This document shows positions 1-11,143 of a stretch of DNA of 64,000 bases, piece by piece (position 1 is the first letter of the stretch; every line of letters begins with the position of its first letter). Origin of the DNA: Elmis aenea. Its lineage: Eukaryota > Arthropoda > Insecta > Coleoptera > Elmidae. The notes under the pieces are model-generated. The model did not search any database, was not told where the DNA came from, and saw only the letters and a program-made list of their open reading frames with translations. Where the stretch lies: NCBI GenBank assembly GCA_947652605.1, contig OX393580.1:19984159-20048158 (forward strand). The letters run 5' to 3'. Position numbers and translations under genes: made by a program.

Positions 1-1423
1 TTCTCAAATAAGATTTTTTAATCCAAAAATTTCCAAAAAAACAACCAAAAATTGCACATTGCCAAGTCAGGTGAGAACGATGGAAGCACAAAATGACTGA
101 CAACTTTTTTTATAATAGGTAATCTTTAAGGATTGAGTATTTAATTTTAAGTTGATATTTTTTAGTAATAAAATACAATGAAGTTATTAGTTAGGAAATG
201 CATTTACCGGTTCGGAAATGATGTAATGCGTCAACTTGTGAGGCCCATTTTATATACAAAAGCCGCCAATTTACCAATCAGAATAATCTGAAGCAATTAT
301 TCATTTACCTTTTGTCGGTCCGTGCAAATACAAATTAATAAATTGCTCATATTTTTAATTATAGGGCATAGAAAAGTCATGTTTTTACGAAGTAACGGAA
401 AAAGGAACTCAGATTTGTAACAATTGTCTCTTTTTAAAAATTGAAGTTTAAACGTACCGTTCGATTTTTCCAACACGGTTTCTGGTCCTTGTACCACTGA
501 TGGGTGACATCGGGAACCTCCAGGCAATGCTGAATTTCCCCAGATATTTCTGCAGTATGTTGCAAAACCAGTTGGTGAGGGAAATTGTAGTGGAGATGCT
601 GGACGTTCGTTTGTATTGCCTGGAACAAAAGTTTGATTATTTTTACAACGATAATGAATCAGACCATTCTTCTTCTAATCAAAGTCAAAAAACCAAAATT
701 TTTATTGCAATATTTCAAGAAAGCAATACACTTTGCGCTGTTTTTAGGGAAAAATCATGATGGTGGCTAAAATGTTTTAGGTTAATATTATTACGTACTC
801 TTTATATTTGAGATAAAATAAAACTTGTAAATCAATAAGGATGTTATACTTTGCACGTATAACGTGAAATATAATTATTAATTACAAAGTTCGCCGACAA
901 GAGTTGATTTGAAATCTTTCCAATAACTTTTTTCCGATAGCCTTGATTTTTCTCCGTATTTCTGAAAGCAGACTCGATCGTAATTATGATTTGGTGTCAG
1001 GTGATACGAGAGACATCCCCGGGGATATGGAACACTAAAGCACCGCAGTCGATATTGGATTTATTACTGAGAGATTTCTGGGGCTCGTTTTGCTACTGAA
1101 AGATTCAACTTCGAAAATATATCGCCTTAACTTGGATGCTTTTCCTTAAATATTTATGGCTTTATGGAACTTTGACTACTTTCAGATCACATATTGATTA
1201 CACATTAATAGAAAATTTAATAATAAAAGCAAAGTAGACTTAGAGATGTAATTTATAACTGATGTTCGCTTTTTATCCTTGTTTTATTAGCAACCCATCT
1301 TTTACTAAAATATGTTTGTCTATATTGTTAAAAAATAACAGATTATCATTAAAATATTGCAAAACTAACAAGTTTTACATCCACAAACGGCGTTCTACAA
1401 TATTTTCAGTAGTAATACAACAA
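1..1423. other. AT-rich stretch, no gene recognised
   Basis: No conserved domain or convincing exon is seen. Short open frames on both strands at 297-760 overlap each other and resemble no family I know. A slightly GC-richer patch near 960-1090 has no coding signal. Confidence 0.4.
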
Positions 1424-1497
1424 GTGCATTGAAAATTATCGATAATTTTTGGTAAATATGAAGATTTCTCAAAAATTATAGATTATTTGCAATGCAC
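1424..1497 (+). ncRNA. Pre-miRNA-like hairpin (candidate)
   Basis: The two arms (about 1424-1451 and 1470-1497) pair along about 28 bp with three internal mismatches, leaving a loop of about 18 nt. This length and shape fit a microRNA precursor. The 5' arm starts GTGCATTG, which contains the miR-33 seed, but the rest does not resemble miR-33 and the seed match may be chance. A tiny palindromic transposon remnant would look the same. No expression evidence is available from the sequence. Confidence 0.25.
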
Positions 1498-1512
1498 GAG
1501 TTATATTTTGTC

Positions 1513-1935
1513 AGAAAATTTCCTTCACCTAACCTACCTGTCAAATTAGATGTATGTTATGTCCAATTTTACAAGTAGGTACTACTGTCAGAGTGGTGCG
1601 TCAGGGGTGTGGTTTAATCTATATTACAGTAACGCTTCTGGTCGCCGAAATTCGTCAAAATCACCAACTCAGATTTCTTAGAAACGACCAATAAACACAT
1701 GAAAATCTGTTAATTGCGAAAAGGATATTATCAGTGTATGAATATGTTTATTAGTCTTTTCTAGGAAATTTGAGTTTGTAATTGGTCGAAAACGCAATTT
1801 TGACAAGAGGATCAACGTCTGACAGGGGAATATAAAATTATTACCGTGTAATAATGCTCCCATTGGTAGTCTCTAGAAGATTTAAGATTAGTGATTGGTT
1901 GAAAACGCAAATGTGACAGGTGAAGGAAATTTTCT
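1513..1935. repeat. Short inverted-repeat element (MITE-like)
   Basis: An 18-bp perfect inverted repeat (AGAAAATTTCCTTCACCT at 1513-1530, its complement at 1918-1935) bounds about 420 bp. Inside, a diverged direct repeat of about 45 bp occurs twice (around 1767 and 1880), each copy containing GAAAACGCAA. No open frame of note and no clear target duplication is seen, so superfamily is unassigned. Confidence 0.45.
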
Positions 1936-2653
1936 CAGTTACTCAAAACCTAATGATAAAAATGACCAAAACCTGTATAATTGACTCTGTTTTTATTTTG
2001 AGGCAGTTTAATTGTCTCCGAAAATAATGGCAAAAATCAGAAACCCAATTTTATTTGCTTTAACATCCCTTTTATACCTAACTGTTCGGAGAAAATCTTC
2101 CCTGTTAATCCAGACGTATACTTCAATTCACCGCCAAGAAGCACAGCAATATAATAATACTAATTAATAGGAAGTCGGCATTTTGTTGTGCATTTATTAG
2201 TCAAAATCTTAAAGCCAAAGAGCAAGACACGACTGAATCATGCAAATCAAGAGCGCGTAGGAAGAGAGTGTGCCTGATAGTGGAGATCGGAAATAACAAA
2301 TTAATGTGTAATTGGCTTCAGTTGTATGATTTGTTCTATTAGCTCTATGCTGACGTAATTGTTGGCGCCAATGCACCAACCAAGTCTACTTAAACATGTT
2401 TAACTCTACTACTTCATAAACTTCCAACCGTTGCGAGATTTAATTAATTAAGAGTTTTATCAACAAAGCACCGACTCTAATTACCTAAAAAATCTATTGC
2501 AGAATACACGGTGGCTCCATTTTAGAGAACAAATCACTTGCATTATCATCTCAAAGTCAATCATGGTTAAAATTTAAAAAATATAACTCACGACCAAGAG
2601 ATGCTTGGAAAAATGAATATCATCATTCTATTCTAGGAGGGCGTATTTTTATG
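1936..2653. other. No gene recognised
   Basis: AT-rich sequence without a recognisable coding segment, tandem repeat or transposon end. Confidence 0.4.
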
Positions 2654-2655
2654 TA

Positions 2656-3435
2656 GGGGAGAGCGGGGTAATGACGCTCAGTGGGTAATTACGCTCACCG
2701 TCGTTTTGCGCCAGTTTTCAAATATTTAAAAGTTAAACTTAGCAGCCACCTAGCTTTCGTTCTAATAGACAATGCCGTAAGTAAAAAAACTTATTTCACC
2801 ATAAAACGTAAGTTAATTGAGTGTGTGTCATTTTTAACATTTTCATATAAGAAATCGCTTACAAAAAAAAACTGTAAGTAGCTCAATTAGTCTAATTTGA
2901 GTTTGTGCTTTGGTCTCCTACGAAATTTGTGTCATTTTTAGCAGGAGTGACCATATAAAGTTTTTTTTTAAATTCAAGGTTAGTTTAGTAAAGTACAGAA
3001 TTTAGACAATTGTGCAACAGGGGGTACTGGCGCTCAATTAGCTACGGTAATACCGCTTGGTGAGCGGCATTACCCTCATTGATATTTTTATATAATTTTA
3101 TTTACATTTTATTTTTTCTTACAGTAATTGTGCACAATGCCTCGTACAACTAAAAGAACAACTGGTAAAGCATCCTGGAATATCAATATCCAAAAATGTT
3201 TACACATAAAATAGGTGAGCGCCATTACCCACTAGCAGGCGGGTAATTCCGCTCACTTACATGTTTTTAAATTATTAATAACTTTTTGTTCATTAAGGTT
3301 CAATCAAGTTTGACTTAACCTGAACACTAAGTATTGTTTTGGCGACAACAACCTCAAATTACAGGGTAATTGTTGTTACGGTTTAGAATATATGAATTTT
3401 TTCGCTTAGGTGGGCGCCATTACCCCTCCCTCCCC
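2656..3435 (+). mobile_element. Pogo-type non-autonomous DNA transposon
   Basis: The element begins GGGGAGAGCGGGGTAATG and ends with a diverged inverted copy (GGGGAGGGAGGGGTAATG on the other strand). Both ends are flanked by TA, the duplication typical of the Tc1/mariner/pogo group. The motif GGTAATnnCGCTCA recurs in both orientations inside (near 2680, 3030-3070, 3215-3255, 3410). A short frame at 3137-3214 starts MPRTTKRTTG, resembling the N-terminus of pogo/Tigger transposases just before the psq-type helix-turn-helix, and stops after 25 codons. It is therefore probably an internally deleted pogo derivative. Confidence 0.7.
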
Positions 3436-3631
3436 TAATCAACCTTGCCATGAAAATGAAATGTTAAAATGAAAATTGTCATTCTGTCAATTAGTTACGA
3501 CCTGTGGTTACGACATTTTTAACGTAAAGAGGACATTTGAATTTGAAGTTTTTTTTTTTTTAAATAATTGTGAAATTAAACTCCAGCAACGAAGTCAGAT
3601 AACATTTCGCACGTGAGAGGTTAATGGGCCA

Positions 3632-3914
3632 AAAGTTATCCATCAAAGAATAAGCGACGTGTATGGAAATGAAACCCCATCTTTATTCCAAGTAAAATTT
3701 TGGTTTAAGCAGTTTTGCTTTAGTCGTGGCCCTATACAGGATGATTCAAAATCAGGTCGACCAGTTTAGGCAAGTACTGAAGATATGGTTTAAAAAAATT
3801 GAAGATTTGATGCCATCACATCGGCGGATGAAGTTGTCTTTCATTGCCAGGGAAGTTGGGGTATCCGAAACAACTGTTTGGAAAGTTTTGCACGACGATT
3901 TGGGTATGATACGG
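3632..3914 (+). pseudogene. Mariner transposase N-terminal fragment
   Basis: Two adjoining frames read as the DNA-binding half of a mariner transposase (Mos1/SETMAR type). The first frame gives QRISDVYGNETPSLF, then WFKQF, then DDSKSGRPV, ending at a stop. After a frameshift near 3760 the second gives KKIEDLMPSHRRMKL, then FIAREVGVSETTVWKVLH. These match the two helix-turn-helix units and the GRP linker of the family. The catalytic domain is absent downstream. It is a dead fragment without visible terminal repeats. Confidence 0.75.
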
Positions 3915-4000
3915 TGACCATATTTTTTTTAGCAAAGATAAAAGATCCGTGAAGTTAGCCTGGACTTGGGAAGCACAAATGTTGCTATATTTTTTTTTAC

Positions 4001-4432
4001 TTAGTGTTTCGTTTGTGCCTCTTTGTGCTTCAACAATTATTTAATTTCGATTAACCGTTCTCCCGTTATAAATAAAAAACTGAACTCCGGGGTAACTTCA
4101 CGCCATCCCGGACTTTTTTACCAAATTCAATAAACTTGATGCCAATCCTTAGTGCTTCGTTTGTTTCTTTGTGCTTCAAGAATTGTTTAATATCAATTAA
4201 CCGTTCTCCCATTATAAATATAAAACTGTACTTTGGGATAACTTTACGCTATTCCGGACTTTTTCACCGATTTGAATGTTCTTGGTGTAATTTGAAAGTG
4301 CTGTAATAATTGTTGCTCAATATAGAAACTTTATTGTGCAATGATGCAATAATTGAACTTCGGGGTAGGGGGTAACATACGTTGTCTAATCCCTAACTTT
4401 TATACAGATTTCGATATATGTACTTGGTGCCA
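4001..4432. repeat. Diverged tandem repeat, about 148-bp unit, three copies
   Basis: Copies start near 4001 (TTAGTGTTTCGTTTG) and 4149 (TTAGTGCTTCGTTTG), and a poorer third copy runs from about 4300 to 4432. Each contains the run 'tgaactccggggtaac' or a variant, followed by a CGGACTTTTT-like end. No coding potential is seen. Confidence 0.55.
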
Positions 4433-5616
4433 CTTTATGGTGACATACGTATACTTTATAGAGCTGTTTAATTTTTTCCCGTACGATCTCGTCTTATCTC
4501 GTTAAGGCCCAAAAGCTTAGTAATAAACGCATTTGTTATTGGATATTGTTAAGTGACTTTTTCGTCAATATATAAATACATAAACGCATGTAACTTAAAC
4601 TTTATTGTAATTAATGTTGATTGTATAAAAAAGCTGTAAAAAATATTACCGCCTCACATCAATTATTATCTTAGTAATTTAATTCTGTCGAATACAAATA
4701 CAAAAAAAAGTGTAAAATATTTAGAGTGCTGAAAACTTCCGCTTTCGCTTAAAGTACAAAATCTTTTATTATTGTACTATAGGTCACATGAATAAATCAT
4801 TTTTGTGTACTCTGCATTGCAATAAAAAAGTATACCACAGTGGTTCTACTGGATTAACTATTGTTAAAGTGAGATGCCCTATCGCAGTAGTGCGACAAAG
4901 ATTAAGATAAATAAATATAAATAATTTTTAAATTGTAGGTACTTTTAAACACTATTGAAACACGGATTTCCCAAATCCATTGAAACATTTGTTTCCAGGT
5001 ACAAAACCCTTTCTAATCGCAGAATAGTGATACTGATAACATTTGTCTAAATATTTGTAAATTGAAATGAACAACAGTGTCTCGAGCACCCTACGACTTC
5101 TTTTTTGTCAGAAATTTAAAAATATCTTGGGGGAAAAAAATTTACCGCCAATAATGAGCTATAAATAGCTGTTGATGTCTATTTTGCGGAACTCCCGAAA
5201 GATTTTTATCTTGAAGAGATGCTCAACCTCAAGAAACGTTGAATTTAGTGTATGAGTGTTGAAGGTGGTTGTGTATATCAAAATAAATTTTTAGGTTCTA
5301 CTTGATTTCTTTCATGGCTAGGTACGTTACATAATAATACGCCTTCGTCTTATAAATTTACCTTAAACAAAATTGTCCTACCAAGAATTGTAACAGATAT
5401 ATTTGACATAAAAAAAAAGAATTAGTTACTATCAGTTTTTGTTCAAGTTCCTAAAAATTTTAAGCAGTGAAAACCTGTTCTGCACTATTAAACCAACCTC
5501 ATCATCTCGTATCGAATAAAAACCGGTTAACCGGTAAATTAGAGGTATTTTCTTTTAACTGAAAATTTCGTGTGATAGTAATACTACTTATTAGCAAGCG
5601 ATATTTTTATAGTATC
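4433..5616. other. AT-rich, no gene; possible left part of a hAT relic at its end
   Basis: No gene is recognised. The last 100 bases (around 5522) contain AACCGGTTAACCGGT, the motif that recurs at 7845-7925 beside a hAT transposase fragment. The foldback at 5619-7428 may therefore have landed inside an older hAT element. Confidence 0.35.
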
Positions 5617-5618
5617 TA

Positions 5619-7428
5619 CAGGGTGCGCCATTAGTGCGATAAAGTCCATTATTGCCCTTAATGTCAACTTAATAAAAAAAAGTTTTTAATGAAACTTATA
5701 GTATTTCTACACGTACATGTTTTAAAATTAGTTTCAAGTATACAGGGTGTTTCATAAAAGTGGGGCGTCACTAAAGGTATTTTTTTAAATCGAACACCCA
5801 GTATATTTTTGCATAATCGAATTCAGCAAGAAAATCTCCATATGACAGTATTTTGTTTTTTTCATTTTTTTGCCATGTTGCCAATTTATCTTAAAAAATC
5901 TTTGAATTTCCAGAAAAACAGGGTACAATACTTGCCAAGAGCACAACGTTATGAATAATAATTGGCAAATGATATTTTGCACATACAAAGTCAAAAGGTG
6001 TAGTCATAGTCTAAATACATCAAAATTAATTTATATTATACAGGGGGTTTCTTATAGATGTGCCAACTTCCCAATTTTCAAACATCAATAACTTTATTTT
6101 TTCAAATGGAACACCCTTTATATTATTAGGTCATTTTGTTGCATTTTTGTTTTTCTTCAACTTTTCTTAATACTTACCTATACCTAAAATGAATATTTTC
6201 TGAGATATTTACATTTTACTTATTCTTATAAGCGTTGTGTAGGAGTTTTCTAGTTTTCTCGGAGTAGGCCCCGACTTTGACAATAGAAACAATAATTTCT
6301 GTAGTAACAAATGTCAGAGTAAATTGCTGTCAATTGTTAAAACATAAATAAATGAGTATAACATATGCAATATGAATTTTCCAAAAAAATAATTGATTGA
6401 TACGGTCTATGTTGAGGGTGGCGTATTTTCGATGCCCATACGGGGGGGTATCTCGGTAATTTTCAGAGATTAAAAAAAAACTATATTTCGAAAATTAAAA
6501 AAGATATCAAAAATCTGTTTACGACAAAAAATTCCTCTCGAAAAAAGAAATCGAGATTACGTACTTAGTTTTTTTAAATCTCTGATAACCGAGATACCCC
6601 CCCTGTATGGGCATCGAAAATACGCCACCCTCAACATAGACCGTATCAATCAATTCTTTTTTTGGAAAATTCATATTGCATATGTTATACTCATTTATTT
6701 ATGTTTTAACAATTGACAGCAATTTACTCTGACATTTGTTACTACAGAAATTATTGTTTCTATTGTCAAAGTCGGCGCCTACTCCGAGAAAACTAGGAAA
6801 TTCCTACACAACGCTTATAAGAATAAGTAAAATGTAAATATCTCAGAAAGTATTCATTTTAGGTATAGGTAAGTATTAAGAAAAGTTGAAGAAAAACAAA
6901 AATGCAACAAAATGACGTAATAATATACAGGGTGTTCCATTTGAAAAAATAAAGTTATTGATGTTTGAAAATTGGGAAGTTGGCACATCTATAAGAAACA
7001 CCCTGTATAATATAAATTAATTTTGATGTATTTAGACTATGACTACACCTTTTGACTTTGTATGTGCAAAATATCATTTGCCAATTATTATTCATAACGT
7101 TGTGCTCTTGGCAAGTATTGTACCCTGTTTTTCTGGAAATTCAAAGATTTTTTAAGATAAATTGGCAACGTGGCAAAAAAATTAAAAAAACAAAATACTG
7201 TCATATGGAGATTTTCTTGCTGAATTCGATTATGCAAAAATATACTGGGTGTTCAATTTAAAAAAAATAACTTCAGTGACGCCCCATTTTTATGAAACAC
7301 CCTGTATACTTGAAACTAATTTTAAAACATGCACGTCTAGAAATACTTTAAGTTTCAATAAAAACTTTTTTTTATTAAGTTGATATTAAGCGCAATAATG
7401 GACTTTATCGCACTAATGGCGCACCCTG
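5619..7428. mobile_element. Palindromic (foldback) element A, TA-CAGGGTG ends
   Basis: The two halves are near-perfect inverted copies of about 860 bp (5619 to about 6478 and about 6575 to 7428) around a loop of about 95 bp. The ends are CAGGGTGCGCC and GGCGCACCCTG, each next to TA, fitting the IS630/Tc1/mariner rule. Further CAGGGTG-type ends lie at 5743 and 6041, mirrored near 7300 and 7005, so the palindrome is layered. The same open frame of about 69 codons appears at 5785-5994 (minus) and 7052-7261 (plus) simply because the arms mirror each other. No transposase is recognised. Confidence 0.85.
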
Positions 7429-7659
7429 TATGTACAAAAAAAATAACAATATCCTAACAGTTTAATACAATAGACATATACATTATTTCTTAATAAACTA
7501 AGCAAAATTCATTCAAATATAATAATTAACAATAACTTTAAGTTGTAATAAATTCTTTTAGAGATAATTAACAGTAACAAATACGAAATAAGTTTAATAC
7601 ATTAACAAAACAATAATTAATGTAAAAGACCAGAATCGGCAAAACGCTCTTTTAAATAT

Positions 7660-7928
7660 TCAGATCCAGTTCTTTCTGAGAATTAAAATGAGCACGCAGT
7701 AGACAAATCGTATCTAATGTCTTATCACTCAGACTTGTTCAAATATTCGTGGATATTGCCTCTGCAGAAAAAAAACGCTCTTTCTGCCTCGACACTCGTG
7801 GGTTTCACTCTAAGAAGAATTACCGAAATTACCTGTATTTGTTGTCAAAATTTACCGGTAATTTCGGTAATCACATTGGCCGGTAAAACCGGTTAATCGG
7901 TTAACCGTTCACCGGTAATGAAACCCTT
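7660..7928 (-). pseudogene. hAT transposase C-terminal fragment and element end
   Basis: On the minus strand 7815-7660 reads PTSVEAERAF, then stop-interrupted sequence ending STAHFNSQK. This fits the C-terminal dimerisation segment of Ac-like hAT transposases (PTSxExxFS ... LxxxHFN). At 7845-7928 the sequence is packed with ACCGGTTA/TTACCGG motifs and ends ACCGGTAATGAAACCC, which looks like a hAT terminus. Similar ACCGGTTAACCGG motifs at 5522, left of foldback A, may mark the other end. No clean 8-bp target duplication was found, so the boundaries are approximate. Confidence 0.55.
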
Positions 7929-8969
7929 AGGTTTGATATTTAGAGTCTATTAAGTTTTAATCAAATTGCTCTGTTAAAAGAGTTTTTGGAGATAATCGTG
8001 AACAGGTGCAAAGGCAATAGTCCTTGTACTTTGTTTAATTTTTTGTGAATCCTGTTTAGTAGTAATCTAAACGAACTGTGAATAAATAATTATTTTTAAG
8101 CACATATTTGAGTCCCTCTATTTTAACAGCCAAACCAAAATATTCTACTTTTTAAATAATTTGAGATAATCCTCTTAAGTATCATTAACTGGTCGTGGCC
8201 TAAAATCCTATAAAGATCTGTAAGCCTTAATAGCTATCAGGACGACATGTTATTATTCCCTTAATATTTATAACACTAATGGATTCAGTTACTTCCAGGA
8301 AATCCTGAATTTACTGGCATATAAAGCTGTTTAGTGCTTGTTTCGTCTTGATTTTTAAACCACTGTCTCTGATCTTGTTACAAAAATTAGTGATGGACAC
8401 GTACAGTTTTGATTCAACAATTACAAATTGGAACCATTTTTTGATTCAGTCGAAGTTATTTAATAAAAATTAACAAATTTTCGCTGAAGATATTCGCTGT
8501 TCAATTCCCAGTTATTTTATTAAAGCGAAATATAAAAAACAACGTTAAATGAAGCTGTTTGTCGGCGAGATGTAAGTGGCTAAATGAATCTATTAACAAA
8601 ATTTTCCGTCAAAGGATTTATTTAGGCAGCTGTATTTTGGACAATTAAGAATATTACTCAGTCGTTCTTGATTGCGCTAGTGCTGTGTCATGAATTAAGC
8701 TTATCTTAACTGAAAGATTGATATTAGGAGACAGAACGTCGCTCTAAAAAATTATTTTTGCCAGAGTCGTAAAGGAAGTACAAATTTTGATGGGGTTATG
8801 TGTAGATGTAATAATATTTGTTGCAATTATTTTACTTATACATTCAAGAAATTAAGGGCGAATTATTTTTATTTGGGCTATAAAATAGTTATGTCTATAA
8901 AGTTTGAATTGCTTGGATTGAAATGTGTCGTTTTTTTTTCCAGAAAAAAATTTATGAAATTATATTTGA
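7929..8969. other. AT-rich, no gene recognised
   Basis: An open frame at 8798-9055 resembles nothing known and runs into the arm of the next palindrome. Nothing else stands out. Confidence 0.4.
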
Positions 8970-9240
8970 ACCAAAATGTAAGCAAGTGTAAACTTGACAT
9001 TAAAATAAATTTTCTTATATCGAAACGTAAAACGGTTTTTATTTCGAATTTATAAAAAGTTAAAAAGCTGACGCCGTACGCACAAAAAACATGAAAAGCT
9101 TCGAAAGTGATTTGTGTTTTTCTGCTGTTATCAGTGATGTTTTACGATAGTTCTAAAAGTCTTTCAGATTAATACTAGCTGCAACGCTGCAAGAGTACTT
9201 TTCTCTATTTCGTGGTAAAAGCAAACGGAAAATTATTTAA

Positions 9241-9483
9241 ATGAATTTCGACAAAGACGAACTAGTCGATATGATTTTTGTACTAGGGGAGACTAAAGGA
9301 AATTGCTTATTGACGAGCAGCATTTATGGGACATGTTATCCAGAAAGAAGAGATCCGGAAGAAAAAAAAGAAAAAACTTGCTGAATAGATTTATTAAAAG
9401 GGGAAGTGTGAAGTAAAAAAACAAGAAAGAACCAAACCTTTCATCAACGAGGAAAAGAATGTTCAGTGCTATTAACAGTAGAG
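9241..9483 (+). pseudogene. Mariner-like transposase N-terminus (5' part)
   Basis: Starting at ATG 9241 the frame reads MNFDKDELVDMIFVLGETK, then a region ending YPERRDP, followed by frameshifts and stops. This matches the N-terminal helix-turn-helix of mariner-like transposases (VDMIFVLGE ... YAERYPERRHP). It is split by the pogo insertion; the continuation (MSQKDIREATGITEKQF) lies at about 10827-10880. The catalytic domain is missing. Confidence 0.65.
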
Positions 9484-9485
9484 TA

Positions 9486-10804
9486 AACCCGGGCAAAAGT
9501 CCGCACCGGGGTAGAAGTCCTATTAGGGATAGGAAGGACTGGAGAGTTAAGAGAGAATAGGTTTTATTATAGGTAGTTGAGATACAGTATCTGTGGTGGA
9601 CACATATAGTTGTTCTAGCTTGATCGGCAGTTAAACCGCTGCTTAAATGAGCTAAGTGTGAAAATGCTTGGCTTGTTATAGTTTTCGATGATCTTTTATT
9701 AGGCAGTGATATTTAAAAGTCTCTCACAACCGGCATGCAACTTTTTTTATATAAACACCCTCCATTTTAGCTACACAATCATGTCGCCAAACGTTTCCTA
9801 ACTTAAACTAAAGATGCCGTCATATTACTTCTATCGTAATTAGCACGCATGGGGGCAAAAAGCCGCAGTCTTGACTGGGGTAAAAGGCCGCACACGGGCT
9901 TTTGTCCCGTCTATTTAATTTGGAAAGATTCAAATCCACATTTACGTCTGATCACAAAGCAAGTTTGGGTGATCACTGTAGATAGATAGATGGACGTAAG
10001 GTTCTACGGAATTACTAGAAAAAAAATTCGGCGGTTGGCTTTTGACTTTGCTTCGCAAAATAATATCGTAAACGATTTTAATAAGGAGTCACAAATGGCG
10101 GGAGACGACTGGACCAAAAGTTTTTTTTTTCTCGACACAAATTTTCTTTTAAACGCCCAAAAAGACAAGCGTCGGAAGGATTATAGGTTTCAATAAAGTC
10201 CAAATAGAAAGATTCTACGATAATTTAACGAACAGCCATGTCAGAGAAGGGGAAAACGAAATTGTTTGCCCAGGTTGTTAAGAAATATATGAAGATCCAC
10301 CAGTCGAGGACTAGATTGTGCAGTAAATGCCACAACTAGTGGCACGAAAGTTGCTCAAATTTTGAAACCGGCGAGTTTGCCTGTGATTTTTGTTGAATTC
10401 GTCAAATATTTTTTGTGTTCTTTTAAATGTGATATTTTTTTAAATTTTGTTACAGGACTGAACTTTTATTTTGTATTTTTGAAGAGAATTAACTTTCATT
10501 TTATAAAATAACACACCGTATATTAATGTGTCAAAGATGTAAACATTTTAATAAGACGAATGCGCGAACGGACTTTTGCCCCATCAATTTGGACTTTTGC
10601 CCCATAGGGTGGGGCAAAAGTACCAATCTACATCAAACCATAAAAAAAATATTTTTATTTGAATTCGTTACTTTTGGTGGCAACCCATTTTATGATGCAA
10701 TGAGAAGTGTCTAATGTGTTCATAAAAAAAATGTTGACCTGTTAAACATAAAACTTACTTACTTAGGGAGTTGAGAACGTTAAGTGCGGACTTTTGCCCG
10801 GGTT
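9486..10804 (+). mobile_element. Pogo-like DNA transposon, internally deleted
   Basis: Perfect terminal inverted repeats of about 21 bp begin AACCCGGGCAAAAGTCCG, and both ends abut TA (9484-9485, 10805-10806). The GGGCAAAAGTCC motif recurs inside at about 9848-9905 and 10567-10620. The element encodes only the two ends of a pogo transposase. It sits inside a mariner-like transposase relic, so it arrived later. Confidence 0.8.
9990..10396 (+). pseudogene. Pogo transposase relic: CENP-B helix-turn-helix joined to C-terminal zinc motif
   Basis: The frame from ATG 9990 reads FYGITRKKIRRLAFDFA, then NNI, then KESQMAGDDW, the pattern of the CENP-B/Tigger-type DNA-binding domain. After a break near 10165 it continues GFNKVQIERFYDNL. 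It then passes directly to a cysteine-rich tail (VCPGC ... EDPPVED ... ESCSNFETGEFACDFC) like the PHD-like zinc tail of some insect pogo transposases. The DDE catalytic core that should lie between is missing. Two or more stops interrupt the tail. Confidence 0.7.
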
Positions 10805-11143
10805 TACTCTAACTAAGCATCCCCATATGAGCCAAAAAGACATCCGTGAAGCAACCGGCATAACCGAGAAGCAATTTCTATCAGTTTCCGTTTTTTTTTA
10901 CCACGAAATAGAGAAAAGTACTCTTGCAGCAAGTATTAATCTGGAAGATATTTAGAACTATCGTAAAATATCACTGATAAAAACAGAAAAATACAAATCA
11001 CTTTCGAAGCCTTTCAGGTTTTTTGTGCGTACGGCGTTAGCTTTTTAACTTTTTATAAATTCGAAATAAAAACCGTTTTACGTTTCGATATAAAAAAAAT
11101 TATTCAAATGTCAAGTTGACACTTTCCTACATTTTGCATTTGT

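Larger units (their letters stand above)
8970..11143. mobile_element. Palindromic mariner-like element with a pogo element inside
   Basis: Inverted arms at about 8970-9238 and 10885-11143 enclose a mariner-like transposase start and, within that, a separate pogo element (9486-10804). The right side seems to continue: fragments resembling other CAGGGTG-family ends occur at about 11305, 11608 and 11780-11802. No left counterpart is visible, so the left end is probably lost. The arms stop about 25 bp before the transposase start, so here they are untranslated leader. Confidence 0.7.

Noticed and set aside
297..760. Overlapping frames on both strands near the left edge
   Set aside because: No start context, splice signals or motif; mutual overlap suggests chance openness.
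5785..7261. Two nearly identical proteins of 69 residues on opposite strands (5785-5994 and 7052-7261)
   Set aside because: They exist only because the arms of foldback A mirror each other; no known motif and an A/T-driven composition.
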